Source of the DNA: JACCTI01 sp051005695
GTDB taxonomy: Bacteria > Verrucomicrobiota > Verrucomicrobiia > Chthoniobacterales > UBA10450
Direction of reading: 5' to 3'
Assembly (NCBI GenBank): GCA_051005695.1
Contig: JBPCJC010000046.1
Location: forward strand, 114,865-178,864
DNA: 64,000 nt
Shown: positions 46,136 to 55,429 of the stretch, piece by piece
Numbering within the stretch: position 1 is the first letter of the stretch
Layout: every line of letters begins with the position of its first letter
Translations under genes and position numbers: made by a program
The notes under the pieces: generated by a model
What the model was told of the DNA's origin: nothing
Seen by the model: the letters and a program-made list of their open reading frames with translations, nothing else
Database searches by the model: none

Positions 46136-46756
46136 TTAGGCCAGTGAACGGCGACGAATCGCCCAAACCGCGAAGCCAACTCCGGCCAGTCCCAGCAGAG
46201 CAAAGGTGTTCGGCTCCGGAACGACTGTCACGGTAAGGGAATTAGCTTGAATTGGGAAGGTGTCGCCATTGGAATTGCTTATCAGCGAGGTCTTACTACC
46301 AGTCGTTCCACTCTGAATGGTATAGGTCCCAGCCGGAGCATTCGCAGCGATAGAGAGAGTAACGTTCGCTATGAAATAAGTACTCGAAGGCAACCCGGCA
46401 CTGCCATCCGATGCCCCCAGATCCTGGGCATTTGCTGGATTCAAGGGTTGATTTGCCGTTAGCGTTGTTGTGTTAGGATCGGTGAATGAGCTGCCTGTAA
46501 GGTCTCGACTGGTCAAGGAAAAGACAAAAGGGGCGGCACCGTTCTGCTGAAGGTAGTAAGTTAGCCCAATAATGTCGTTAATTGTGCCTCCGCTCATGAA
46601 AACTAAGTTAATCGAGAACGTAATCGTCGATCCCGGAGCAGCACTCGGGAAGTTGGTCGGCGAGAATACGAATTGTGCGCTCTGAGCTGAGGCGCGCGGC
46701 GTGGTGGCGGTGGCGCTGAGAAAGGCCAGCGCGGCAATTAGAATTAGTTTTTTCAT
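46136..46756 (-). CDS. PEP-CTERM sorting-domain protein
   Basis: 206 aa with signal peptide (LILIAALAFLSATATTPRASA), a beta-rich body (QFVFSPTNFPSAAPGSTITF) of unknown function, and the tail VVPEPNTFALLGLAGVGFAV followed by IRRRS. Typical substrate of an exosortase/archaeosortase system that removes the tail. The stop codon TAA lies within an inexact 10-base word (46132-46141). Confidence 0.85.
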   Translation of the reverse strand: MKKLILIAALAFLSATATTPRASAQSAQFVFSPTNFPSAAPGSTITFSINLVFMSGGTINDIIGLTYYLQQNGAAPFVFSLTSRDLTGSSFTDPNTTTLTANQPLNPANAQDLGASDGSAGLPSSTYFIANVTLSIAANAPAGTYTIQSGTTGSKTSLISNSNGDTFPIQANSLTVTVVPEPNTFALLGLAGVGFAVWAIRRRSLA

Positions 46757-46796
46757 TGGTATATTGTCGATAAGGATTTTCTTTTTTGGCTATTGA

Positions 46797-49700
46797 TTAT
46801 GGAATTGTCGAGCCGCTTCTGGACTTGACGATCACGATGTCACCAATATTGATCGCGCCATCAAGGTTCAGGTCCCTGCGGAAGGTCGCTGCCGTAACCG
46901 CGCTTCCTGAGCTGCTTTTCACCTGGCCGATGTCGCCGATGTCGACCGACTTGTTGCCGGTCGTATCTCCGGTAAGAAAACCGAGGGGCACTGAGAACGT
47001 AGAGGCCAACGTCATGCCGTTCGAATCCGTGACCCCGGAAATGGACAGGGTTCCAGTCTGGTCGTCGCTGACGTTGGTCAGCTGGACCGTCAGGTCGGTG
47101 CCGCTGGCGGTAAATGAACCGACGGAGCCGGATCCCGGCCCGGCCGGCGCTCCTCCGGGACCTGTCCCGCCGCTACCCGGAGTGAAGGTCACGGTAGCTC
47201 CGGCCTGACTAGCTGCGAGGGTGTTTGTGAAGCGGACAACAATGGCGAAGTCACCGGGCGCGCCGGTGGTAGCTGCTCCGCGGCGAGGCTCCACGCCTCC
47301 GCCCGCGAGAGGCATGTTCACGTCAAAGGTGCCGGCTGTGCCGTGACTCTTCCGCGAGGCGACTGATAACACGGTCGGGGCGGCGGCGCCGGAAGCGGTC
47401 ACCGAAGCATCGTACCACCCACGCCCGTGAGTGGCCGCACGGATGATGCGGCTCGGGTTCTGAATCGCAAGACCGAAAACGGCGACCCGCGGGATGCCTG
47501 AGAGATATTGAGTCCAGGTAGCGCCACCGTTGCTGGACTTATAAACTCCGATGTCCGTCCCGACATAGATGTCAGTCGAAGCTCGGGAAGAAGACCCACT
47601 TTGCGGATCAATCGCGATCGAATCGACCGGAACGTCTGGCAGTCCGCTCGAAGCGCTGCTAAATGAGACCGCACCTCCACCAGTTAGCTGATCCAGGTTA
47701 CCAGTCTTAAATACGTGGGCCCTCGGTGCCGCGGGCGTGCCGAAGCCGCCATAGGCGACGTAGGCGATGTTCTTGTTATTCGGATCAATCAGGACGCGGG
47801 TTACAGGACCTGTAGGAGTATTAGTCGGCCCATTCGTGGCGCCAGGGCCGGCGATCTGCACGAGAGCACCGCCCGTGGTGGTGGCGAAAACAAATCCATT
47901 ATTGGTTGTTCCTAGGATGCGGACGTTATCGTCCTGCGGGGAGATGGCGATGTCAGTGACGAAGTCACCGAGGAATGAGCCAGCGGTTGTGGTGTCAGCT
48001 CTATCGGTGGAGCGATACAGCTTGTCGGTGCCGAAATACCAGGTGTTGGGATTGCCCGGCCCTAGAGTCATGGGCGCGTAGAATAGGACGTTATCCGTCA
48101 GCGCGATGCCATTAAAGGTATCCTGGGTGCCGTCGCAATAGACGGTTGTGGTATCGAGAGCTCCGCCGTAGATGCCATGGAACGACCATTCTCCCTCGGT
48201 AGCACACGGGTTGTTCAGAACACGCCCCGATCCGATAAGATTATTGGTCTGATTAAAGTAGGTGTGATACTGGACGACGTTGGTCGTGTCCGTCGCATTT
48301 TGATCAATAAGGGTGTAGCCGCCATCGCCGAAGTCTACCCGAAAGTCGCTTCCATCTGGACGTTGTTGCTCAGTGCCATTATCTTGCGAACCAGAAATGG
48401 TAAAGTTCCCATCGATCGGATGGAGAGCAATCCCTTCGAACTGCGTGGCACTAAACCCGGCGGTGTTTCGCGACACCCAATTGTTTCCCCCGTCGGCTGA
48501 TCTCCAGATCCCGCCGTCGTTTCCATGATAGATAACGCTCCCATCGGCAGGCGTGGCCGCGTAGATGATCGCATGGACGTCAGCGTGCAGCCCGGCGGTG
48601 ATGGCAGGCGGTGCGGGCGGACTGGGATCGATAGTAAAGGTAGTCCCTCCGTCAGTAGACCGGCGGAAGATTCGATTGCCCGCTTGACCACCGACGCTGA
48701 CGTTGTTCGCGTTATTCGGATCTACGCCCACAGAGAGATCATAAAAGCCTTGGCCGCCCGCGAAGCCGTCCGCGCCAGTTAGACGAACAAAATTCGCGCC
48801 GCCGTCAATGGATTTGTATAAGGTGCCGGATGATTGGTCAGCCGTCGCATAGACAGTCACAACAGGCGTAGCGCCGCCGGTCGTCTGAATCGCGAGCTTC
48901 GAGTTGATAAAATTCGGAAGGGCGAGGCTCTGCGTGAAGGTGGGTGTCGCCGCCAGCGCATTAGCAGATCGGTAAACACCTGCAGGATCAGTTGCGCCCT
49001 GGCTGTAAAAAACTGCGACCAGGTTGTTGGGAGTGCCCGGCTCGATAACTAGCGAGGTGCAAATCGTGTTCGTACTTGTTCCAGCTACTTGTAGGCGCGT
49101 CCAAGTAGGGCTTCCCGAAGTCGCGTTCGTCGAGCGGTAAAGACCGCGCCTCGGCGTGATCGAATTAATCGTGCTCCGAATTCCGCCAATACCAGACGAG
49201 GTCGCAACGAAGACATTGTTTGCATTCGTTGAGTCCACCCCGATGGCAACGATCGAGCGGCCCGTGAAGATATCAGAGCCGGCAGGGACGCCGCCAGCCG
49301 GGTCGCTGCCCGAGGCGGCGTTGAATGGGCCGCTAACCACTGGACTGCCGCCGTTGGCTGCGGTGATGATGTAGAAACCGGATCCAAAGAAACTGTCCCC
49401 CGAAAGATTTCCCTCACCGGTGCCAACAAACAGTCTGGTGCGATCCGTCGGATCAATCGTCACCGAGCCAATCGCGAGAGGATTTCCGCCGCCTACTGAA
49501 GGTGCGGTGGCGTTGTCCATCAAGGGAGTCCAGGTAGCCCCGCCGTCGAGCGTCCGGTAAAGTCCACCTTGCGCCGCACCGACGTAGGCGATATTCGCAT
49601 CGGTCGGGTCGATCGCGATTGAGGTAACACGACCGCTCACCGGATCGACTCGGCCTTGAGTCTGCCCATTAGGGATCGGCGCGGGCCCAATGAAGGTCCA

Positions 49701-49976
49701 ACCAGTCACAATTCCTCGATCCCCTTTGGCGTGCTTTTGAGATTGGGAGATCGCAGGAACGCTCCGCGGTTGCGGTGCCTGCGGCAACTCGGTGGATGCA
49801 GGAAAATTTTCGATTAATTTCTCCGCGGGAGACTCGCGAAAATCGTTGTCGCCACCCTCCGCATCGCGCGGCGCCCAAGGAATGGCCGATGCTAAACTGC
49901 CGGAAAGAACAAGGCCCAACAGGGTAGGCAGAACGCGCGACGTGAAGGAATTTGGATAAAGCTTTCGTGGATTCAT
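46797..49976 (-). CDS. Secreted BNR/sialidase-like multi-repeat protein with SRKSHG-dockerin C-terminus
   Basis: 1059 aa from ATG at 49976 (MNPRKLYPNSF then a signal peptide LLGLVLSGSLASA); a longer frame to 50093 has no signal. Repeated BNR-like motifs such as TLDGGATWTPL, SSNGGATWTQY and the VYVGTDIGVYKS region suggest a many-bladed propeller like sortilin/VPS10 or BNR sialidases. From about 47365 down it carries the same module as the gene at 1-1899: SRKSHGTAGTFDVNMPL, then dockerin-like DTTGNKSVDIGDIG and DLNLDGAINIGDIV. Probably surface-attached. Codon use looks less GC-rich and there is no 10-base word, both compatible with foreign origin. Confidence 0.8.
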   Translation of the reverse strand: MNPRKLYPNSFTSRVLPTLLGLVLSGSLASAIPWAPRDAEGGDNDFRESPAEKLIENFPASTELPQAPQPRSVPAISQSQKHAKGDRGIVTGWTFIGPAPIPNGQTQGRVDPVSGRVTSIAIDPTDANIAYVGAAQGGLYRTLDGGATWTPLMDNATAPSVGGGNPLAIGSVTIDPTDRTRLFVGTGEGNLSGDSFFGSGFYIITAANGGSPVVSGPFNAASGSDPAGGVPAGSDIFTGRSIVAIGVDSTNANNVFVATSSGIGGIRSTINSITPRRGLYRSTNATSGSPTWTRLQVAGTSTNTICTSLVIEPGTPNNLVAVFYSQGATDPAGVYRSANALAATPTFTQSLALPNFINSKLAIQTTGGATPVVTVYATADQSSGTLYKSIDGGANFVRLTGADGFAGGQGFYDLSVGVDPNNANNVSVGGQAGNRIFRRSTDGGTTFTIDPSPPAPPAITAGLHADVHAIIYAATPADGSVIYHGNDGGIWRSADGGNNWVSRNTAGFSATQFEGIALHPIDGNFTISGSQDNGTEQQRPDGSDFRVDFGDGGYTLIDQNATDTTNVVQYHTYFNQTNNLIGSGRVLNNPCATEGEWSFHGIYGGALDTTTVYCDGTQDTFNGIALTDNVLFYAPMTLGPGNPNTWYFGTDKLYRSTDRADTTTAGSFLGDFVTDIAISPQDDNVRILGTTNNGFVFATTTGGALVQIAGPGATNGPTNTPTGPVTRVLIDPNNKNIAYVAYGGFGTPAAPRAHVFKTGNLDQLTGGGAVSFSSASSGLPDVPVDSIAIDPQSGSSSRASTDIYVGTDIGVYKSSNGGATWTQYLSGIPRVAVFGLAIQNPSRIIRAATHGRGWYDASVTASGAAAPTVLSVASRKSHGTAGTFDVNMPLAGGGVEPRRGAATTGAPGDFAIVVRFTNTLAASQAGATVTFTPGSGGTGPGGAPAGPGSGSVGSFTASGTDLTVQLTNVSDDQTGTLSISGVTDSNGMTLASTFSVPLGFLTGDTTGNKSVDIGDIGQVKSSSGSAVTAATFRRDLNLDGAINIGDIVIVKSRSGSTIP

Positions 49977-50279
49977 TTTAAAAGATTCGGGAAATAGATC
50001 TCGGCGGATTTTCGTTAAATTATGAGCGATCGCGGAATCTTTTAACGACCGAGGCCGCAACCTAGCAAGGGTTTTTACATTACGTTTATGCAATTATGTG
50101 ATTTGGTCTCGAGACTGGTATCGGGGCTACCACTTCCGCTTCGGAGCCGGCGAGTCGGCCATCGTTGTTGCTCTCGTTCCATCGCCCGAGTGTCGCCCGA
50201 AATACGACTGTCTCCGATGGCATTCGTATTTGATAATGAGCGACGCGGCCGCGGAAAAAGAAAGCGGGTTAGCGAATGC
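49977..50279. other. Intergenic region, no gene seen
   Basis: 303 bases between two secreted-protein genes on the reverse strand. It is AT-richer near 49980-50090 and probably carries the promoter of the propeller gene. No convincing frame or repeat was seen. Confidence 0.45.
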
Positions 50280-53200
50280 CTATGGAAGCGGAGCGGCCAC
50301 CGCGGCTTGCACGTTGATGAAGCCGAAGCCATCCAGCTTGGAGTAACCCGCGCCGATGCGGTTATTGATCGTGCCCGTGAAAGTCGATCCATCTCCAAGC
50401 GTGCCGCTGAAGGTCATGCCATTGTTGATTACGTTGCCTTCCGGAATCAGCACCCCGCCGCCAAACAGGTCGGCGCTGTAGTTCGTGGAGTTAGTCCCTG
50501 AAGGAACCACCGAGGAGTGTTGAATCGCGCGACCGACGGTGAATTTGAGGATTTTGCCGCCCGTGAAGTTGTTGTTGGGGAATGCAAGTGACATCGTCCA
50601 CGTCTGCGTAGTCGAGGGCGCCGGTGGCGTGCCGCTGAAGGTCGCGACCGCGTCCGCCTGCACGAGACCCACCGAGCCGGTGCCGACAGTAAACGCCTTC
50701 GTGGCGTTCGCAAAGACGAGGCCAGGGAAGGAGTTGTTCGTGTAGGCGTTGGTCAGATCGAGCCCGTTGTTGCCCGCGGTCGGGTTACCGGCATGCGCGG
50801 CGTCCGCCGGCTGGTTGAAGACCAGACTGCTGATAAAGCTTGGCCCGACGTAGGAGACGGCCAAAGCATTGGTGTCGTTTCCGCCGGTGCTGTTGTTGGA
50901 TTCGTTGTCGCTCCCAAAGCTCAGGGTCACTTTGCCGCCGCTAGGGATTGCACGGGCTGTGCCACTGGAGTAATTCGGATCGAGATCGTGCGGGTAGGCT
51001 GTGGTCTGCAGAATCTTGGTCATCTGCGATGGCGTAACGCTGAAACGTCCACCATGCGCTTCCAAGACAAGCAACGCACAGGCTGCGGCGTGCGGTGCGG
51101 CCGCGCTCGTGCCGAAGAAGTTCGCGGCGGCGTCGTAGTCCGAAGAGCTATCGGAACCCAAACCAGCCGCGCCTTCATTAACGGAAATGTTAGCTCCGTC
51201 GCAGGCCGCCACTCGCGGCTGCAGGCGAATCTCCGGAGTCGCAAGTGGGTTTTGATTGGCGTCGAAGAAGATCGTCGCCGGTCCCGGCGAAGTAAAGTTC
51301 TCGGGAATATTCGGACGAAACGGGCTGTAGGCAGCCGTACCGTTGCAACCTACAGCAATGGCGTGGCCGCTCGTGGTCACTGTATTATAGGTGAAATATT
51401 CCGCCGGCCCGATGCCCGACACTCCGTTGCCCGGAATTTGGTAGCGAAGGCGCGTCGGAGACGTCGGGGCTGATCCCGCGGCCCGCGCGATCACATATTG
51501 GACCTGAGTCTGGCCACTCGGACGCAAAGTGGCACCGAGTTGAATCGGCTGGTTGGTGGCGGTGGTGTCAGCCGTAAGAGAGCTAGTGGAGATATAGGCG
51601 CCGGTGGTCAAATTGAAGACCAACAAGCTCAAACGGTCAGGAATAGGACTGGCAAAACCAGAGGCCGATCGGACCAAGAGGGTAAACTGCCCGGTTGTGG
51701 TGCTGAAATGCCCCACCTTGACGACGAACCCGGTATCGTTTGCAGGCGCATAGAACCGGACAACCTCATCGGTGCCGGTATCCTGCGGGCCAGCGATAAC
51801 TGTAGTGCCATCCGACTTATAGACCGTAATGATGCCATCAAAGGTGCTGCCGGCAGTCGCGGTTTCGGCAACCTCATATAGAGTCCCCTGTGTGATGGTG
51901 CCCGGCACCGCGTACGACTTATCTGCATTCGTATAGGTGTCGGTAGTCATGAAAAGAGTCGCAGTGTAAGTGGGCGAGGTATTTTGATCGTAAGGGTTAT
52001 TCCACTGCAAGACCGTTGGAGGTTCGTTGGCATTCGAAGCAATGTTGACAGTTTGCGCTACGTCTAGCTGTCCAGTGTTCGGGTTAAAATTATGGAAGCC
52101 GCCCGCATATAAGGCCGGAGGCACGTTCGCCAGGTTAATGTTGGTCCCGGCTAACGCGGTGTTCCCAGCCGCGGCGGATAAACCCGTGCCGTTAGCTACC
52201 CAGCGAGTGTCGGAATCGTAGCCATTGATACCGATATCGTTAGCGGCTGAAGAGAAATAGGACACTCCGGCCGCCGCTACGTCATTGACGCCCGCGCCGA
52301 TGATGCCGTCTTCAAAGAAAGGCTCATCGAAATAGCCCACGTCATCACAGATCACATCCGCGGCATAGGTCTGTCCCGGAAGCGTCGCGGGCCCGAAGCC
52401 CGCAAGACCACGGATATTATTGGCAAAGCCAACCTCGCCGCCATCAGCGGTTGCGTAGCCCACTTTGGCCTTCGGCGCCATATGGTAGACGATCTGGCAC
52501 ATGCCGCGCCCTTCGTCGTCGCTGCTCGTGCTAGCCAGGTCATCCTGAAGCACAAAGACCGGGGTGTTGTTACCGACGGGATTGCTCCCGCTACCCGGCA
52601 AGTCGTTGTTGGAGACGTCGAGAGAAGCAGGGTGAGCGGTATTGGCCGCGAAGCTATTCGAGAGGCAAGCGATGCTCATGTTTGCGCCCTCGAAATCGAC
52701 CGGCGCGCCAGCATTGTAGTAACGGTTGATCCCATCGACCCGGTGCTGGATAACGCCTTGATCGAAGAATGTCCCAAGATTCGGATAAATCTGACCAACG
52801 GTGGCGCTGCCTACCGGGCCGCGTGACTTGGACGTCTCGACAGCCTTTTGGTCGACTTTATTGTGGCGCGGACGGAGTTCCAAAATGACCGAGCGGACCC
52901 CTTTCATTTGCGCCAGCGCCGGGACGTCGTCGATGGAGACATAGGCGTTCGCGACACCGACGCCGCGATATGCCTTGTCGACGGCCGTCACCGTCAAAGT
53001 GCTAATCGCTTTGCTCAGCCCGCTGATCGTGTCATCAACAGTCATTTGACCATCGAAATTAATGCGTACCAAGAGACGATCTTGCGCATCCGTCAGCGCG
53101 AGATTTGCCAAGATGGCATTCTCTTCCGTGGTATAGCTCTTCCCGTCCTGACCGCGGACAGAATTGATTTTTGCTCGCTTGGAGGCTGCCTGTAGATCGA

Positions 53201-53324
53201 GATGGCTCTGGACCAGGCGATCGAGACCGTTGCCCAAATTTGCAGGCACTGGCTTGGCATAAAGGGAACCGGCCGCGATCCCGAAGGAGACCGCGACAAT
53301 AGAAAAACGTAATGGGATATTCAT
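50280..53324 (-). CDS. Secreted S8/S53-like subtilase-fold peptidase with PPC-like and C-terminal domains
   Basis: 1014 aa with a signal peptide (IVAVSFGIAAGSLYA). The Ser motif is intact: FFGTSAAAPHAAACALL (Ser about residue 738). The region VICDDVGYFDEPFFEDGIIG belongs to a recognisable subset of S8-type peptidases. The usual Asp position near the first strand reads IACLSNSF (about residue 220, Asn), and the usual His motif reads DEGRGMCQIVY, so the catalytic triad departs from subtilisin. A PPC-like beta domain (VVRFYAPANDTGFVV) interrupts or follows the core, and the C-terminus is a beta-rich region of unknown type. Confidence 0.75.
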   Translation of the reverse strand: MNIPLRFSIVAVSFGIAAGSLYAKPVPANLGNGLDRLVQSHLDLQAASKRAKINSVRGQDGKSYTTEENAILANLALTDAQDRLLVRINFDGQMTVDDTISGLSKAISTLTVTAVDKAYRGVGVANAYVSIDDVPALAQMKGVRSVILELRPRHNKVDQKAVETSKSRGPVGSATVGQIYPNLGTFFDQGVIQHRVDGINRYYNAGAPVDFEGANMSIACLSNSFAANTAHPASLDVSNNDLPGSGSNPVGNNTPVFVLQDDLASTSSDDEGRGMCQIVYHMAPKAKVGYATADGGEVGFANNIRGLAGFGPATLPGQTYAADVICDDVGYFDEPFFEDGIIGAGVNDVAAAGVSYFSSAANDIGINGYDSDTRWVANGTGLSAAAGNTALAGTNINLANVPPALYAGGFHNFNPNTGQLDVAQTVNIASNANEPPTVLQWNNPYDQNTSPTYTATLFMTTDTYTNADKSYAVPGTITQGTLYEVAETATAGSTFDGIITVYKSDGTTVIAGPQDTGTDEVVRFYAPANDTGFVVKVGHFSTTTGQFTLLVRSASGFASPIPDRLSLLVFNLTTGAYISTSSLTADTTATNQPIQLGATLRPSGQTQVQYVIARAAGSAPTSPTRLRYQIPGNGVSGIGPAEYFTYNTVTTSGHAIAVGCNGTAAYSPFRPNIPENFTSPGPATIFFDANQNPLATPEIRLQPRVAACDGANISVNEGAAGLGSDSSSDYDAAANFFGTSAAAPHAAACALLVLEAHGGRFSVTPSQMTKILQTTAYPHDLDPNYSSGTARAIPSGGKVTLSFGSDNESNNSTGGNDTNALAVSYVGPSFISSLVFNQPADAAHAGNPTAGNNGLDLTNAYTNNSFPGLVFANATKAFTVGTGSVGLVQADAVATFSGTPPAPSTTQTWTMSLAFPNNNFTGGKILKFTVGRAIQHSSVVPSGTNSTNYSADLFGGGVLIPEGNVINNGMTFSGTLGDGSTFTGTINNRIGAGYSKLDGFGFINVQAAVAAPLP

Positions 53325-53369
53325 AAAACGGCTAAGAGATGTCAGGATAGATGTAGAAATGATTTCCGG

Positions 53370-54062
53370 TTAGGCCTCATTGCGGGAAGAAATCCAGCGC
53401 TTGCTCGCGAAGCGACCGGCGAGGACAAGCAGCACCAGAGCGGTGGTCGAAGGTTCCGGGACCGCGGCAGTTGCCGAACTACTGAGGAAGATAGAGTAGG
53501 CACCCATCTCGCCAAAACCGGCGGCGCTATTGAACCCAGAGAGGGTGTTGGGATTGAGACCGGCGGCTGGTCCACGCACCGCTGTGGAATCACCGCCCGG
53601 ATACGGAGCGAAGAGCAGCTGGCCATTCAAGTTCATCGGTTCATTGCCGGAGAGGCTAATCCCGAGAATGTAGGTCCCAGCGCTCAAGGAGACGGTGAAG
53701 CTGGAGCCGGCCGGCAGAGTTGATTGCAGGGTCATTCCGCTGGCATCGTCGTTGGTCGAAATCGGCACTCCACCGTTAGTGAAAAGGAAAAGCGCAGTGT
53801 CCAGGGTAGAACCGCCGAAGGTCGTAGCTGAGAAAGTGGTCGGTGCCGTGATCGTGAAAAGGTAGAGATCGGCATCGTTGATCCCGGAGATATTGCCCGA
53901 AATAGTGCTTAAGGGATTGCCGCTCGATGCCCCGGTAGCTTGTACCGTCCCTAAAGTCTGACCAGCATCGCCCGTCTCGTTATAGGTTTGACCCCGAGCG
54001 GCGGCAGCCGTCAAGGCAAGGGCCACGAAAGTGGCAGACCACAGGTGTAGTTTTGTGCGCAT
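53370..54062 (-). CDS. PEP-CTERM protein with PPC-like domain
   Basis: 230 aa from ATG at 54062 (MRTKLHLWSATFVALALTAA signal); the longer frame to 54107 is not needed. Body DADLYLFTITAPTTFSATTF and FLFTNGGVPISTNDD are typical of the DVUA0089/PPC-like family found in PEP-CTERM proteins. Tail VPEPSTTALVLLVLAGRFAS then KRW. The stop lies in a diverged 10-base word, GCCTAACCGG (53367-53376). Confidence 0.85.
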   Translation of the reverse strand: MRTKLHLWSATFVALALTAAAARGQTYNETGDAGQTLGTVQATGASSGNPLSTISGNISGINDADLYLFTITAPTTFSATTFGGSTLDTALFLFTNGGVPISTNDDASGMTLQSTLPAGSSFTVSLSAGTYILGISLSGNEPMNLNGQLLFAPYPGGDSTAVRGPAAGLNPNTLSGFNSAAGFGEMGAYSIFLSSSATAAVPEPSTTALVLLVLAGRFASKRWISSRNEA

Positions 54063-54312
54063 AAATATACAGTTGAGTATGAACTGAAGTGTGATCCACG
54101 CGAACACGAGAACTCAATCCTCGCCGAGCACTCTCCGGTGGCTACGTTTATTGGCGGCAGAGCGTCTATGCCCGTCACGGCGCCGTCAACACAATTTGGG
54201 TGCGATAGAAAATAATTATTTCGGACTTCCCCATACCAATGAAAGAGCCGGCGAATCTCACCCGCATTCAGACTTTTTCGGACCATCGAAATGCCGCCGA
54301 ATCGGAAGCGAA
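54063..54312. other. Intergenic region, no gene seen
   Basis: AT-rich stretches (for example around 54208-54220) likely contain the promoter of the PEP-CTERM gene. No supported gene. Confidence 0.4.
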
Positions 54313-54735
54313 TTAAGGGTAACTAAAGCGATAAAACCGGCGCGAAAATCTTGCCGCGTCCGGGTCTGCGAATTGCAAACTGCCGTCACTCGCGGCGGTA
54401 AGAGTCGCTCTTGGACTAAAGCCGGTTAGCAGATCGGTTGTGGCCTCGACGGTGTAACGCTGCGAGGGCGCGCCCAGACCCCGGATCCGCATCTCCCCAT
54501 TTTCCAATTCGGTGATGGAGGTAATCTGCAAAGGGGGCAAAATCGGGGTAAGCAGAAATGCGTGCGTCTCCGCTCCGAACTTGCCCACTCCGGTGATCTG
54601 GCCGCGATCATTGATCGCGCGCGCGTCCATCAGAATCCAACCGCTCCCGGTCGCGATCAGGTGATTGAGATCCTGCATGCCATATGAAGTAGTAAAGACA
54701 AACGCGTGCTGCGTGCTGTTGTTACATTGTACGTG
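54313..54735 (-). pseudogene. Truncated HAF-repeat extracellular protein (C-terminal relic)
   Basis: Reverse-strand reading gives HAF-type motifs, HAFVFTTSYGMQDLNHLIA, INDRGQITGVG and HAFLLTPILPP, followed by a Verrucomicrobia-type C-terminal segment (SQRYTVEATTDLLTGFSPRA, FSRRFYRFSYP). Upstream of about 54735 the frame loses all HAF similarity and there is no signal peptide, so the 5' part has been deleted or replaced. The sequence between 54736 and 54952 shows nothing supportable. Confidence 0.65.
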
Positions 54736-54952
54736 AACTGCGCCTGCGCCAATGAAGTGACCCAGAGGAACAGCCCGTACATCGGCCATCGAAACCATTT
54801 CATGCGGCGATGAAGTTAGCGCCCTGTTAGGTTCTCGCCAGGGCCGTTGGCACGGCCTCGTCTTCGCAACGCAGCCCTCCTGTTCGGGGCCCAAATCACG
54901 CTTGTCATCAGAGGGGCTCACAGTAAGCTTGCCCTCCCAAATCGGGAACTGC

Positions 54953-55417
54953 ATGTCGTTGGCTAGCCTATTATCCGCCGAGCAAATCATTCCGGAGATG
55001 AAGGCCACTGAACGCTGGCCCGCCATCGTCGAGTTGATCGAATTGCTCATTCGGCTGGATAAAATCAAAGGCGAAGACCGCGAGAGCATCCTCGCTTCGC
55101 TCAAGCAGCGCGAGGAAACCATGAGCACCGGGATCGGCTTCGGCATTGCCATCCCCCACGCTTCCTCCGAGCGGATCGACGACGTCGTCGCCGCCTTCGG
55201 CCGCTCCTCCGCTGGGATCGAATTCGACGCGCTCGATAACGCTCCGGTGAAATTCGTCGTCCTCTTCGTCGTTCCGAAAAACCAGTTTCAAACTCATCTC
55301 CGCACTCTCGCTTCGATCGCTAAGTTCCTGAACGATCGCGCGACGCGTGACAGCCTCGCCGCCGCCGGCTCCGCGGAGGAAATTCTCGCGATCTTCCGCG
55401 ACCGCCCGCAGAAGTAA
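54953..55417 (+). CDS. ptsN: PTS EIIA-type (PtsN-like) regulatory protein
   Basis: 154 aa from ATG 54953; the upstream frame to 54902 is not needed. EIIA-Ntr features: ATERWPAIVELIELLIR, EETMSTGIGFGIAIPHASSE (active-site His), VVLFVVPKNQFQTHLRTLA. Part of nitrogen-related phosphotransfer regulation in many bacteria. It is 12 bases upstream of argS and probably cotranscribed. Confidence 0.85.
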   Translation: MSLASLLSAEQIIPEMKATERWPAIVELIELLIRLDKIKGEDRESILASLKQREETMSTGIGFGIAIPHASSERIDDVVAAFGRSSAGIEFDALDNAPVKFVVLFVVPKNQFQTHLRTLASIAKFLNDRATRDSLAAAGSAEEILAIFRDRPQK

Positions 55418-55429
55418 GCGCGCGGTCGC

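Noticed and set aside
50094..50279. Small gene between the propeller and the peptidase
   Set aside because: Short frames on both strands lack start signals and similarity; the region is better read as promoter.
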